Origin: Rubrivivax gelatinosus IL144
GTDB taxonomy: Bacteria > Pseudomonadota > Gammaproteobacteria > Burkholderiales > Burkholderiaceae_C
DNA length: 64,000 nucleotides
Assembly (NCBI RefSeq): GCF_000284255.1
Contig: NC_017075.1
Coordinates: forward strand, 2,170,001 to 2,234,000
Direction: 5' to 3'
The notes beneath the pieces were generated by a model. It ran no database searches. It saw nothing but the letters and a program-made list of their open reading frames with translations, and was not told the origin of the DNA. How positions within the stretch are numbered: position 1 is the first letter of the stretch; each line of letters starts with the position of its first letter. Position numbers and translations under genes: made by a program. This document shows, in pieces, positions 45,773 through 54,959 of the stretch.

Positions 45773-48549
45773 CAGAACATCACTCCGATCAGCACGCCGA
45801 GCATCGTCGCGCGGTAGCTCTGCGGGCCGGTGTCCAGATAGGTCTGCTGGTTGTTCGACGGCGTCGGGTTGGCGGCGACGCCGTCGTAATGCCAGTCGGC
45901 GATGCGCGTGCGTTCGTGGCGCAGCAGCCAGCGGCTGTAGACCTTGGGCGTGTGCGTGACGACGAGGTTGAAGTCCAGCGCGTGCTGGCGGTAGCGCAGG
46001 TCGGGCAGGCCCGAGCCGATCAGCGCCAGCGCGGCCAGTTCGGTGTCGGTCGGCGCGCCGCTGGTCACCAGGCCGAGCGCGGCGGCGTTGTAGCTGTAGC
46101 CGGTGCTGGTGCGGCCGCTGACGTAGCCGTAATGGGCCTCGAAGCGATAACGGCCGAACTCGTGGTGCAGGCCGAAACCGGCCGAACGCGTGTCGTCCTT
46201 CTGTTCGACGGTCCAGCGCCGGCTGTTCGGATACAGCGGGCTGAAGTCCGAGGCGCTGCCGCACAAGGCCTCGAAGTTGTCGCCGGTGACGACGCCGCTG
46301 GAGCCGATGACGCTGATGCCGGCGGCCGTCTGCGCCGCGGTTGGCGTCGCGCGGGTGCTGATCGAGCCGTCGCTGTAGAAGTAGTAGTTGCTGCCGAGCA
46401 CGCAGGCGTTGGTCTGCAGCCCGGCCTGCGCCATGCGGCTGCGCTGCAGGCCCAGCGTCGCCGAGACCGAGGTCTGCGTCGTCGGCTGCCAGTTCCAGTC
46501 GGCGTTCAGCGAGTTCAGCTGCTGCGTGCCGCCGCGGCCGTAGGCCGAGCCGGGGTAGCGCTGCTCGCGCGCCAGCGCCGCGAACGACAGGTCCATCGTG
46601 TCGCTCAGCGCGCGGTTGTAGCGCGCGTTCAGCGTCGCGGTGTCGCGGTCGGCGAGGTCGAACTTGCGCATCAGGTCGCTGGTGTGGATCCAGCTCGCGG
46701 CGTTGACGCCGCTGACGCTGGGCGTGGGCCCCAGCGACGAGCTGTAGAAGGACTCGTAAGGGTCGGCGACGTAGGTGCTGCCGCGGCGGCGCGCGTATTC
46801 GCCCGACAGGCGCAGCGTGCCGCTGGCGATGTCGCGGTCGACCCAGCCGGCCTTCAGCCGGTCTTCCCAGGTGCGTTTGCGCTCGCGGTTCTCGCGCTGC
46901 ACCGTTTCGCGTTCGAGCATCAGGTTCAGGCTGCGGTGGCGGCCCAGGCGCCAGTCGCCGGCGAGGCTGGCGTTGTCCTGCTTCAGCCCGTACTGCGGCG
47001 CGCCGATGTTGACGTTGCCGGCGCTGGGCACCAGGCCCAGGGCCTTGATCGCGTCGAGGTCGCAGCGCAGCGTGTCGTAGGCGGTGGCCGGGGTGCCGGC
47101 CGGGTTCTGGCCGGCGGTGGCGTTCGGGATCGCGAAGACCGCGCCGCTGCCGTCGTTGATCAAGCGCCCCCACTGGCCGGTCAGCGGGTTGCAGGCCCAG
47201 TACTGCGGCGACTTGTCGATCGTCTCGTAGCGCCGCAAACGGGCTTTGACGTCGAGCGCCGCCAGCGGCTGCAGCGCCAGCGCGAAGTCGTACAGCCGCG
47301 AGTCGATGCGGCGTTCGGCGCTGTCGCGCGACAGCGAGGCCAGCGTGTCCCAGGCGCCGCCGGCGACGCCGTTGACGGCGGCGCTGCTCGAGCGCGTCAT
47401 CGGGATCAGCGTGTCGTCCTGGCGCGACGAGGCCAGCGAGACGACGCCGGTGAAACGTGCGTTCGCCCACTCGGGCATCGCGTGCGCGAACTCGCCCTTG
47501 AGGTTGAAGTAGTCGTTGTCGGGCGGCAGGTCGAACACCGCCTCGGGGAAGCTGGCGATGCCGTTGGCCGCCGCCAGGAACAGCGGGCTCTCGACGGTCA
47601 GCGTGTCGATGCGGTTGCGGAACAGCGAGGCCGACATCACGAGGTTGGCGCTGCTGCGCTCGCCGTTCCACTGCAGCCCGGCGTAGATCTCGTGGGTGTC
47701 GTAGTCGATCGACTCGGCGGTCTCGACGCCGCCGGTGCCGCCGCCGCCGCCCATCACCATGCCGAACGGCCGCGCGCCCTGGCGCTTCTCGCTGGCGAAG
47801 CTGGCGAACAGCGACAGCGACTCGTCCAGCGGCAGGTCCAGCCGCAGGCCGCCTTTCTGGCGCAGCAGCGACAGAGTTCGCTCCGGCGCGGCGAGCGCCG
47901 CTTCGCCGATCGCGATGTCGGTGCTGGCCGCGGTGGCCGGCGCCTTGGGGCCGGCCGGCAGCTGCGACAGCGTCAGCCGGCTGCTGCCGATGCCGTTCCA
48001 GAGGCTGCGGTAGCCGCTGGTGAAGACGTGCGGCGTCTCGTTGTAGAAGGCCTTGAGCCGCCAGCCGTTGTAGCGCCCGGTGCTCAGCGTGGCGAAGCCG
48101 TCGTCGCGGCCCAGCGAGGCGGCGCTCAGGTCCAGGTAGTTCCGGCCGTCGGCGCTGTCGCCTTGCAGCCGCAGGCCGCCGAGCAGCAGCCCGGAGTCGA
48201 GGTCGCGGTATTCGAGCAGCTTGGCGGCGTCGCGGTCGCCGCCGACCTTCAGCCCGCCGCCTTCGACCTGGCCGCGCCAGCGCCAGCCTTCGCCGTCGGC
48301 GGGCTCGGCCACCCGTGCCGGCTGGGCGTTGAGCAGGCCGGTCGGGTTGCGTTTGACGCCGGCTTCGCCGATGCCGTCGGGGTCCAGCGCCGGCACGCGC
48401 AGCCCGGCGCCGGGCATCAGCACGTTGCCGGGGCTGGTGTCGGTGCCGACGCCGGAATCGGCGCGGGCCGGGGCCGCGGCCATCTGGGCGAGTGCGCTGC
48501 CGATCAGCAGGCCCAGCAGGCGGCGTTCGCACGAGGTCGAATGACGCAT
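45772..48549 (-). CDS. MtrB/PioB-family outer-membrane porin
   Basis: The 925-residue protein has a signal peptide (about 1-30) and then a long beta-barrel with alternating strands to a final Phe (GVLIGVMF). Proteins of this family sheath a decahaem cytochrome through the outer membrane and let electrons cross (Shewanella MtrB, Rhodopseudomonas PioB, Sideroxydans MtoB). The typical N-terminal CxxC of some MtrBs is absent from the mature start; a Cys pair is seen only later. The decahaem partner gene lies 24 bp upstream on the same strand. Confidence 0.87.
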   Translation of the reverse strand: MRHSTSCERRLLGLLIGSALAQMAAAPARADSGVGTDTSPGNVLMPGAGLRVPALDPDGIGEAGVKRNPTGLLNAQPARVAEPADGEGWRWRGQVEGGGLKVGGDRDAAKLLEYRDLDSGLLLGGLRLQGDSADGRNYLDLSAASLGRDDGFATLSTGRYNGWRLKAFYNETPHVFTSGYRSLWNGIGSSRLTLSQLPAGPKAPATAASTDIAIGEAALAAPERTLSLLRQKGGLRLDLPLDESLSLFASFASEKRQGARPFGMVMGGGGGTGGVETAESIDYDTHEIYAGLQWNGERSSANLVMSASLFRNRIDTLTVESPLFLAAANGIASFPEAVFDLPPDNDYFNLKGEFAHAMPEWANARFTGVVSLASSRQDDTLIPMTRSSSAAVNGVAGGAWDTLASLSRDSAERRIDSRLYDFALALQPLAALDVKARLRRYETIDKSPQYWACNPLTGQWGRLINDGSGAVFAIPNATAGQNPAGTPATAYDTLRCDLDAIKALGLVPSAGNVNIGAPQYGLKQDNASLAGDWRLGRHRSLNLMLERETVQRENRERKRTWEDRLKAGWVDRDIASGTLRLSGEYARRRGSTYVADPYESFYSSSLGPTPSVSGVNAASWIHTSDLMRKFDLADRDTATLNARYNRALSDTMDLSFAALAREQRYPGSAYGRGGTQQLNSLNADWNWQPTTQTSVSATLGLQRSRMAQAGLQTNACVLGSNYYFYSDGSISTRATPTAAQTAAGISVIGSSGVVTGDNFEALCGSASDFSPLYPNSRRWTVEQKDDTRSAGFGLHHEFGRYRFEAHYGYVSGRTSTGYSYNAAALGLVTSGAPTDTELAALALIGSGLPDLRYRQHALDFNLVVTHTPKVYSRWLLRHERTRIADWHYDGVAANPTPSNNQQTYLDTGPQSYRATMLGVLIGVMF

Positions 48550-48573
48550 GGGACGGACTCCTGGTTGACGGGG

Positions 48574-49578
48574 TCAGCGCTGGAAGCGCGCGCCGGCGGG
48601 GTGGTTGCTGCCGTGGATCTGCACGTGGCAGTTCTGGCAGCTGCGGCCGACCATGCGCTGGCTGGTCGCGCCGCCGGGCAGCTGGCCGGCGCCGGCGGTC
48701 TGGTTGGCGCGGAAGAAGTTGTTCGGGTGGCCGACCGAGGGGCTGTGGCACTGCTGGCACAGCTGCGGCCGCGACGCGACGAGCAGCTTGTCGTGGTTGC
48801 TGCCGTGCGGGCTGTGGCAGTTGGTGCAGCTCTCGCGCACCGGCGCGTGCTCCCAGAGCATCGGCCCGCGCTTCTCGGCGTGGCAGCTGAAGCAGACGTT
48901 GTTCGTGCTGTCGGCCTTCAGCAGCGGCCGCGTCGTGCTGCCGTGCGGGTTGTGGCAGTCGACGCAGCTGACCTTGCCCTCGGGCAGCGGCATGTGCGAG
49001 CGCTTGTTGAACTCGGCACGCTGCTGCTGGTGGCAGCGCGAGCAGACCTCGTTGATCGTGCTGCGCGCTAGCAGGCTGTTGGTCGACACCTTCTGCATCG
49101 GGTTGTGGCAGTCGGCGCAGCCCAGTTCGTTGCCGGCGTGCGCCGAGCCCGGCCAGTGCAGCCGGTTGCCGCCTTTGTGGCAGCCCAGGCAGGACTCGTT
49201 CTGCCGCGCCACCGGCGTGTCCCAGCCCTTGGTGAAGCCGATGATCAGGTCCTTGTTCTTCGGGTCCTTGGCGTGCAGCGAACCGGGGCCGTGGCAGGCT
49301 TCGCAGACCAGGCGCTCGCGTTCGTTGCGCGGGTTCTGGCGGAAGGCCTTGGCGTGCGGCGTTTCGCTGTAGTGCAGGTTCTCCTGGCTGTGGCAGCCGG
49401 TGCAGGCCTTCTCGCCGATCGGAAAGGCCTCGGCCTTGAAGCCGGCCGGCGCGCTGGCCGCCGGGGCCGCCGTGGGCGCGGGTGCCGCCAGCGCTGTTGC
49501 GGCGGTGCACAGCAGTGCCATGAAGGCCTGTGCCACGAAGGCACGCCAGCCGCTGCGGCCGGACGCGGTGTCGCCCAT
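48574..49578 (-). CDS. Decahaem c-type cytochrome (MtrA/PioA/DmsE family)
   Basis: This 334-residue exported protein has ten CxxCH haem sites: CTGCH, CEACH, CLGCH, CADCH, CSRCH, CVDCH, CFSCH, CTNCH, CQQCH and CQNCH. The length and count match MtrA (333 residues, ten haems). The Pro/Ala-rich stretch after the signal peptide (about residues 32-46) is a short linker. It would form the electron wire inside the adjacent porin. It has no long N-terminal extension of the PioA kind. No surface cytochrome (MtrC/OmcA) gene is nearby. It is the first gene after the AraC regulator and lies below candidate direct-repeat operators. Confidence 0.9.
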   Translation of the reverse strand: MGDTASGRSGWRAFVAQAFMALLCTAATALAAPAPTAAPAASAPAGFKAEAFPIGEKACTGCHSQENLHYSETPHAKAFRQNPRNERERLVCEACHGPGSLHAKDPKNKDLIIGFTKGWDTPVARQNESCLGCHKGGNRLHWPGSAHAGNELGCADCHNPMQKVSTNSLLARSTINEVCSRCHQQQRAEFNKRSHMPLPEGKVSCVDCHNPHGSTTRPLLKADSTNNVCFSCHAEKRGPMLWEHAPVRESCTNCHSPHGSNHDKLLVASRPQLCQQCHSPSVGHPNNFFRANQTAGAGQLPGGATSQRMVGRSCQNCHVQIHGSNHPAGARFQR

Positions 49579-49647
49579 GTCTCCCCCTGTTCGTTCTGGT
49601 TCTCGGGGGCCACGATAGGCAGGCGGCGGCGGCCCGCTTGTCCGCGG

Positions 49648-49680
49648 CTGAACCGCGGCTTGACTGCAACTGAAGCGCGG
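49648..49680. promoter_or_regulatory. Direct repeats, candidate AraC operator for the cytochrome operon
   Basis: CTGAACCGCGG (49648-49658) and CTGAAGCGCGG (49670-49680) are direct repeats 22 bp apart, two helical turns, as AraC-family activators prefer. On the minus strand a -10-like TATCGT follows at 49612-49617, which places the near repeat just upstream of the -35 region. The first repeat is also part of a CCGCGG-CTGAA-CCGCGG hairpin. Confidence 0.45.
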
Positions 49681-49683
49681 CCG

Positions 49684-49699
49684 CGGGGGATTTCCCCCG
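49684..49699 (-). terminator. Hairpin after the AraC gene
   Basis: CGGGGG-ATTT-CCCCCG is a perfect 6-bp stem 7 bp beyond the AraC stop codon, within outer GCGCG/CGCGC pairing. It lacks a U-tract. It may attenuate readthrough into the decahaem gene. Confidence 0.4.
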
Positions 49700-49705
49700 T
49701 CGCGC

Positions 49706-50533
49706 TCACACCGCGCTGGGCGGCACGCCGAAACGGCGCTTGAAGCTGCGGCTGAAATGCGCCGGGCTGGTGAAGCCCCAGGCCCAGGCGACCTCGGCCA
49801 CCGGCCGGCCGCGGCGCGTGCGCAGCGCCTGCCAGCAGGCCTGCAGGCGTTGCTCCTGCACCCACTGCATCACCTGCGCGCCGTCGGCGAACAAGCGGTG
49901 CAGGTAGCGTGTGGACACGCCCAGGTGGGCGGCGATGTGCGCGACGTCCAGACGGTGGTCGTGCAGGCGTTCGAGGATGAAGGCTTCGGCACGCCGGCGC
50001 TGGCGCGTCGCCGCGCTCTCGCCGACCGGCGCCGTGGCGCCGGCCGTGTCGTGCGCGGCGACACGTTCGATCAGGCGCAGCAGCGCGTCGCCCAGCGCCA
50101 GGCGCTCGGGGCCGGCCAGGTCGGCGTGATGGCCCCAGACGTAACGCGCCAGCGTCGCCGCGGCGCGCACGTCGGAGCGCCGCGCGTCCAGGCGCCGCAG
50201 AGCCGGCGCGCAGCTCGCCAGCGGCAGGTCGACGAGCAGCTGGCGAAACGCGCGCTGCGGCTCGATCCAGATGTCGCGCCCGGGCGGCAGCAGGCAGACC
50301 TCGCCCGGGCCGACGCGGCTGGGGCGGCGCCGGCCGCCGACCTCGGCGCTGCCTTCGATCTGCACCAGCATCGAGACGTCGCCGGCGCGGCGCACGACGC
50401 GGTGCGGCGAGCCGCCGATCTCCAGCAGCCGCAGCGTGCCGCGTTCGAGTTCCAGTTCGGCGTGGCGTTCGGGCCCGTCCGGTGCCGGTGCTGGGCGCTC
50501 ATCACAAGTCGGCGACAAACGTTCAGCGTGCAT
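49706..50533 (-). CDS. AraC-family transcriptional regulator
   Basis: The 275-residue protein has an N-terminal cupin-like sensor region (about 25-130, with VLIQIEG-like SMLVQIEGSAEVGG and GEVCLLPPGRD) and a C-terminal AraC domain with two helix-turn-helix units (LDVAHIAAHLGVSTRYLHRLF, about 195-216, trimmed; VAEVAWAWGFTSPAHFSRSF, about 243-262). It resembles regulators with the AraC_binding_2 type sensor. It lies upstream of and in the same direction as the decahaem cytochrome operon, which it likely controls. Confidence 0.85.
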   Translation of the reverse strand: MHAERLSPTCDERPAPAPDGPERHAELELERGTLRLLEIGGSPHRVVRRAGDVSMLVQIEGSAEVGGRRRPSRVGPGEVCLLPPGRDIWIEPQRAFRQLLVDLPLASCAPALRRLDARRSDVRAAATLARYVWGHHADLAGPERLALGDALLRLIERVAAHDTAGATAPVGESAATRQRRRAEAFILERLHDHRLDVAHIAAHLGVSTRYLHRLFADGAQVMQWVQEQRLQACWQALRTRRGRPVAEVAWAWGFTSPAHFSRSFKRRFGVPPSAV

Positions 50534-50601
50534 CTGGCGGCCCTGATCTCGGTATGGTTTTGCCGCAATCTATGAACGCACGCTTAACGAATACATACGG
50601 A

Positions 50602-50619
50602 CGGGCCCTATCGGGCCCA
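50602..50619 (-). terminator. Hairpin between the pyruvate carboxylase and AraC genes
   Basis: GGGCCC-TATC-GGGCCC forms a perfect 6-bp stem about 30 bp after the pyruvate carboxylase stop (minus strand). No U-tract follows. It may end the frd-pyc transcript before the AraC promoter. Confidence 0.35.
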
Positions 50620-50648
50620 ACCCGGATGGCGCCGCCGCCGCGGCTGGG

Positions 50649-53600
50649 TCAGTCCGCCGGCTTCAGCAGGATCAGCAGCTCCTTGGCCTGCACACGCTCG
50701 CCCGGTTTGACGTGCACCGCCTCGACGACGGCGTCGCGGTCGGCGGCGACGTGGGTCTCCATCTTCATCGCCTCCAGCGCCAGCAGCGTGTCGCCGGCGG
50801 CCACGCGCTGGCCCGGCGCGACGGCGACGCTGACGATGGCGCCGGGCATCGGTGCCGCCACCTGCCAGGGGTTGCCCGGCTCGGCCATCGGCCGCGCGGC
50901 GGCAGCCTGAACGCCGGCGCGCGGCACACGCACCGTGCGCGCCTGGCCGTTGAGTTCGAACTGAACCTTGTGCGCGGTGTCGCCGTCGGCGGCGACGCTC
51001 TGCAGCATCACCAGCAGCGACTTGCCCGGGTCGATCTCGACGGCGATCTCCTGCTGCGGCTGAGGGCCGTAGAAGAACACCGGCGTCGGCAGCATCGAGA
51101 CGTCGCCGTAGCGCCGCAGATGCTCGTGGTACTCGCGCGCCACCTTCGGGTACATCAGCCAGGAGGCCAGGCCGCGATCGTCGAGCTTGACGCCGCAGTC
51201 GCGCTCGGCCTTCTCGCGCGCCGCGTCCAGGTCCACCGGCGGAATGCGGTCGCCGGGGCGGTAGGGCGCCGGCGGCGCGGCCTCGGGCGCCAGCTTCAGC
51301 ACCTTGCGCGACAGCGCCTCGGGGAAACCGTCGGGCGGGAAGCCGAGCTCGCCGCGGAACAACGAGACCACCGACTCGGGGAAGGCGATGTCGCGCGCCG
51401 GGTCGGCGACGTCGGCCGGCGTCAGGTCCTGGGCGACCATCATCAGCGCCATGTCGCCGACGACCTTGGAGGTCGGCGTCACCTTGACGATGTCGCCAAA
51501 GAGCCGGTTGACGTCGGCATAGGCGCGCGAGACCTCGGTCCAGCGGTGCGCCAGGCCCAGCGCACGCGCCTGCTCGCGCAGGTTGGTGTACTGGCCGCCG
51601 GGCATCTCGTGGCGATAGACGTCGGCGGTGCCGGAGCGGATCTCCGACTCGAAGGGCGAATAGAAGCGGCGCACGCCCTCCCAGTACATCGACGCCGCGT
51701 GCAGCGCGTCCTGCGGCAGGCCGGGGTCGCGGTCGGTGCCGGCCAGCGCCGCGGCGATCGAGGACAGGTTGGGCTGCGAGGTCAGCCCGCTCATCGCGTC
51801 GAGCGCGCCGTCCACCGCGTCGCAGCCGGCCTCGATCGCCGCCAGCACCGAGGCCGCGGCGGCGCCGCTGGTGTCGTGGGTGTGGAAGTGCACCGGCAGC
51901 CCGGTTTCTTCCTTGATCGCCTTGACCAGCGCCGCGGCGGCACGCGGCCGGCAGATGCCGGCCATGTCCTTGATGCCCAGCACGTGCACGCCGGCCTGCT
52001 GCAGCGCACGCGCGGTCTTCACGTAGTAGCCGAGGTCGTACTTGGCGCGCGCCGGGTCGAAGGGATCGCCGGTGACGCAGATCGCGCCTTCGCAGAGCGC
52101 GCCGCTGTCGAGCACGGCGTCGATCGCGACGCGCATGTTCTCGACCCAGTTCAGCGAGTCGAAGACGCGGAACAGGTCGATGCCTTCCCTGGCCGCGGTG
52201 CGCACGAACTGCTGCACGACGTTGTCGGCGTAGTTCGTGTAGCCGACGGCGTTGGAGCCGCGCAGCAGCATCTGGAACAACACGTTGGGCACGCGCGTGC
52301 GCAGCGCCGCCAGGCGCTCCCACGGGTCTTCCTTCAGGAAGCGCATCGCGACGTCGAAGGTCGCGCCGCCCCAGCACTCCAGCGAGAACAGGCCCGACAG
52401 TTCGCGGGCGTAGTACGGCGCGATCGGCAGCATGTCGGCGGTGCGCATGCGCGTGGCCAGCAGCGACTGGTGCGCGTCGCGCATCGTCGTGTCGGTCATC
52501 AGCACACGTTTCTGCGCCAGCATCCAGTCGGCGAAGCCCTTGGCGCCCAGTTGCTGCAGCAACTGGCGCGTGCCGGGCGGCGGCGGCGTTTCGTCGTCGA
52601 CCCGCGGCAGCACCGGCTTGGGCAGAGGCAGTTCGGGCAGCGCGCGGCCGCGCACCTCGGGGTTGCCGTCGACCGTGACCTCGCCGAGGAAACGCAGCAG
52701 CTTGGTCGCGCGGTCGCGGCGCGCGGCGAAAGCCAGCAGCTCGGGCGTCTGCTCGATGAAGCGCGTCGTCACGTCCCCGGCGGCGAACTTCGGGTGGTTG
52801 ATGACGTTCTCGAGGAACTGCAGATTGGTCGCCAGCCCGCGCACGCGGAACTCGCGCAGCGCGCGGTCCATGCGCTGGATCGTTTCGCCGGCGGTCGGCG
52901 CCCAGGCGGTCACCTTGACCAGCAGCGAGTCGTAATAGGGCGTGATGACGGCGCCGCCGTAGGCCGTGCCGGCGTCCAGCCGGATGCCGAAACCGGCGGC
53001 GCTGCGGTAGGCGGCGATGGCGCCGTAGTCGGGCAGGAAGCCGTTCTCGGGGTCCTCGGTCGTCACGCGGCACTGCAGCGCGTGGCCGTTGAGCGGGATC
53101 TGCGCCTGCGGCGGCACGCCGGCCGACGGGCGCGCCGGGTCGTCGTCGCCGACGCCGATCCAGGCGCCTTCGGTGACCCGGATCTGGGCCTTGACGATGT
53201 CGACGCCAGTGATCATCTCGGTCACCGTGTGCTCGACCTGGATGCGCGGGTTGACCTCGATGAACCAGCAGCGGCCGGTGTCGGCGTCCATCAGGAACTC
53301 GACCGTGCCGGCGTGCGTGTAGCCGACCGAACGCATCAGCCGCAGCGCGCTGTCGCAGAGCTCGGCGCGAGCCGCGCCGTCGAGATAGGGCGCCGGGGCG
53401 CGCTCGACGACCTTCTGGTTGCGGCGCTGCACGGTGCAGTCGCGCTCGTGCAGGTGCACCAGGTTGCCGTGCCGGTCGCCGAGGATCTGGACCTCGACGT
53501 GGCGCGCGCGGCGGATCAGCTTCTCGAAATAGACCTCGTCGTTGCCGAAGGCGGCCAGCGCCTCGCGCCGCGCCGACTCCAGCGCCGCCGGCAGCTCGGC

Positions 53601-54137
53601 CGCGCTTTCGACGACGCGCATGCCGCGGCCACCGCCGCCCCAGCTGGCCTTCAGCATCACCGGGAAGCCGATCTGCTCGGCCAGGCGGCGGCATTCGTCG
53701 ACCTCGCGCGGCAGCGGCGGCGTCGCCGGCATCACCGGCACGCCGGCGGCCACCGCGGCGTGGCGCGCGGCGACCTTGTTGCCCAGCACGCGCATCACCT
53801 CGGGCGAAGGCCCGATCCAGCGCAGGCCGGCGGCGATCACGCGTTCGGCGAACTCGGGGTTCTCCGACAGGAAGCCGTAGCCGGGGTGGATGGCGTCGAC
53901 GCCGGCGCGGCGCGCGATGCGCAGGATGTCGTCGCCGTCGAGGTAGGCCTCCAGCGGCTTCTTGCCTTCGCCGACGAGATAGCTCTCGTCGGCCTTGAAG
54001 CGGTGCAGCGCCTGGCGGTCCTGCTGCGAATAGATCGCCACCGTGCGCATGCGCATCTCGCTGGCCGCGCGCATCACGCGGATCGCGATCTCGGACCGGT
54101 TGGCGATCAGGATGGACCGGATCGGACGAAACTCCAT
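50649..54137 (-). CDS. pyc: Pyruvate carboxylase
   Basis: This 1162-residue biotin enzyme makes oxaloacetate from pyruvate, bicarbonate and ATP. Domains in order: biotin carboxylase (about 1-450, with KASWGGGGRGMRVV and EVNPRIQVEHTVTEM), the carboxyltransferase barrel (about 530-800, TMRDAHQSLLATRM), the conserved PC-type region and a C-terminal biotinyl domain with ALEAMKMETHV (biotin-Lys about 1124). The length fits single-chain pyruvate carboxylases. It lies 73 bp after frdD on the same strand, with a hairpin between, linking pyruvate carboxylation to fumarate reduction. Confidence 0.95.
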   Translation of the reverse strand: MEFRPIRSILIANRSEIAIRVMRAASEMRMRTVAIYSQQDRQALHRFKADESYLVGEGKKPLEAYLDGDDILRIARRAGVDAIHPGYGFLSENPEFAERVIAAGLRWIGPSPEVMRVLGNKVAARHAAVAAGVPVMPATPPLPREVDECRRLAEQIGFPVMLKASWGGGGRGMRVVESAAELPAALESARREALAAFGNDEVYFEKLIRRARHVEVQILGDRHGNLVHLHERDCTVQRRNQKVVERAPAPYLDGAARAELCDSALRLMRSVGYTHAGTVEFLMDADTGRCWFIEVNPRIQVEHTVTEMITGVDIVKAQIRVTEGAWIGVGDDDPARPSAGVPPQAQIPLNGHALQCRVTTEDPENGFLPDYGAIAAYRSAAGFGIRLDAGTAYGGAVITPYYDSLLVKVTAWAPTAGETIQRMDRALREFRVRGLATNLQFLENVINHPKFAAGDVTTRFIEQTPELLAFAARRDRATKLLRFLGEVTVDGNPEVRGRALPELPLPKPVLPRVDDETPPPPGTRQLLQQLGAKGFADWMLAQKRVLMTDTTMRDAHQSLLATRMRTADMLPIAPYYARELSGLFSLECWGGATFDVAMRFLKEDPWERLAALRTRVPNVLFQMLLRGSNAVGYTNYADNVVQQFVRTAAREGIDLFRVFDSLNWVENMRVAIDAVLDSGALCEGAICVTGDPFDPARAKYDLGYYVKTARALQQAGVHVLGIKDMAGICRPRAAAALVKAIKEETGLPVHFHTHDTSGAAAASVLAAIEAGCDAVDGALDAMSGLTSQPNLSSIAAALAGTDRDPGLPQDALHAASMYWEGVRRFYSPFESEIRSGTADVYRHEMPGGQYTNLREQARALGLAHRWTEVSRAYADVNRLFGDIVKVTPTSKVVGDMALMMVAQDLTPADVADPARDIAFPESVVSLFRGELGFPPDGFPEALSRKVLKLAPEAAPPAPYRPGDRIPPVDLDAAREKAERDCGVKLDDRGLASWLMYPKVAREYHEHLRRYGDVSMLPTPVFFYGPQPQQEIAVEIDPGKSLLVMLQSVAADGDTAHKVQFELNGQARTVRVPRAGVQAAAARPMAEPGNPWQVAAPMPGAIVSVAVAPGQRVAAGDTLLALEAMKMETHVAADRDAVVEAVHVKPGERVQAKELLILLKPAD

Positions 54138-54170
54138 CGAGGCTCCCGCGCGGGCGGTCGACGAAGTCCT

Positions 54171-54200
54171 GGCGCGCCGCCGCCCGTCCGCCGGCGCGCC
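54171..54200 (-). terminator. Hairpin between frdD and pyc
   Basis: Two copies of the palindrome GGCGCGCC (54171-54178, 54193-54200) can pair as an 8-bp stem with a 14-nt loop. There is no U-tract. It may be a partial terminator or processing site that sets pyc expression below frd. Confidence 0.35.
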
Positions 54201-54210
54201 TGAAGGCAGG

Positions 54211-54567
54211 TCAGAAGCCGATCGCGAACAGCAGCGCCGCGCAGACCAGGCTGCCCACGGTGGCGAAGCCGTAGAAGAACACCGCCGCGCCGTGCCCGGC
54301 GTGCACGCCGAGATCGTGCAGGCTGTGCAGCATGCGGTGGCAGCCGTGGAACAGGAACAGCGCGATCACCGCCAGCACCGCCAGCTTGCCCAGCGGGTGC
54401 AGCACGAAGGCGTGCACGTGGGCGTAGCTCAGCGCGTCGGGCGACAGCACGATGGCCAGCGGCGCCAGCACGCCGGTGATCAGGATCAGCGCCGGGCCGA
54501 TCAGCGCCGACAGCATGCCGCCGGCGCCGAAGAGCGACCAGAAGATCGGTTCGTGCGAACGTTTCAT
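54211..54567 (-). CDS. frdD: Fumarate reductase membrane anchor subunit D
   Basis: This 118-residue protein has three membrane helices and closely follows E. coli FrdD (119 residues): KRSHEPIFWSLFGAGGMLSA near the start and HGCHRMLHSLHDLGVHAG in the third quarter. With FrdC it anchors the flavoprotein and iron-sulfur subunits and binds menaquinol. Its ATG overlaps the frdC stop (ATGA). A quinol:fumarate reductase of this type implies a low-potential quinone. Confidence 0.92.
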   Translation of the reverse strand: MKRSHEPIFWSLFGAGGMLSALIGPALILITGVLAPLAIVLSPDALSYAHVHAFVLHPLGKLAVLAVIALFLFHGCHRMLHSLHDLGVHAGHGAAVFFYGFATVGSLVCAALLFAIGF

Positions 54568-54959
54568 CGCGTCACCCCCGCGACGACGGCGACGAGGCCG
54601 ATCGAGACGACGAGCGCGGCGATCCAGCCGCCGACCGTCACCAGCCGCGGCGGGAAGGGCAGCTTGGGCGCGGTCTTCGGCATGACGCCGAACCAGGTGA
54701 AGCTGTGATAAGCCACCAGCGCCGCGGCGACGAGATGGAAGACGATCGCCAGCGGCGAGGCCAGCGCCGCGCGCCAGGCCTCGTACTCGGCCTCGCCCTG
54801 CGCCAGCCGCGCCAGGCCGACGAGCAGCACCAGCGCGTAGGCCGCGAGCAGCACCGCGCTGCCTTCGCGGATCATGTAGAGCACGTAGAACGGGTTCTTC
54901 GTCCACCAGCCGGCCATCGGGCGCTGGTAGGTCTTCAGCGTCGGCTTGTAGCGGCTCAT
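54564..54959 (-). CDS. frdC: Fumarate reductase membrane anchor subunit C
   Basis: This 131-residue protein matches E. coli FrdC (131 residues) in length and pattern: PTLKTYQRPMAGWWTKNPFY at the N-terminus, then three helices with AYHSFTWFGVMPKT between the second and third. Overlaps with frdB and frdD are 4 bp each. It does not carry the haem-ligand histidines of SdhC-type anchors, as expected for the haem-free type D anchor. Confidence 0.93.
   Translation of the reverse strand: MSRYKPTLKTYQRPMAGWWTKNPFYVLYMIREGSAVLLAAYALVLLVGLARLAQGEAEYEAWRAALASPLAIVFHLVAAALVAYHSFTWFGVMPKTAPKLPFPPRLVTVGGWIAALVVSIGLVAVVAGVTR

Noticed and set aside
45170..49669. Apparent 1499-codon fusion on the minus strand
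   Set aside because: Only the last 200 codons (cytochrome c) look like protein. The rest is out of frame with the porin and decahaem genes, so it is not a real fusion.
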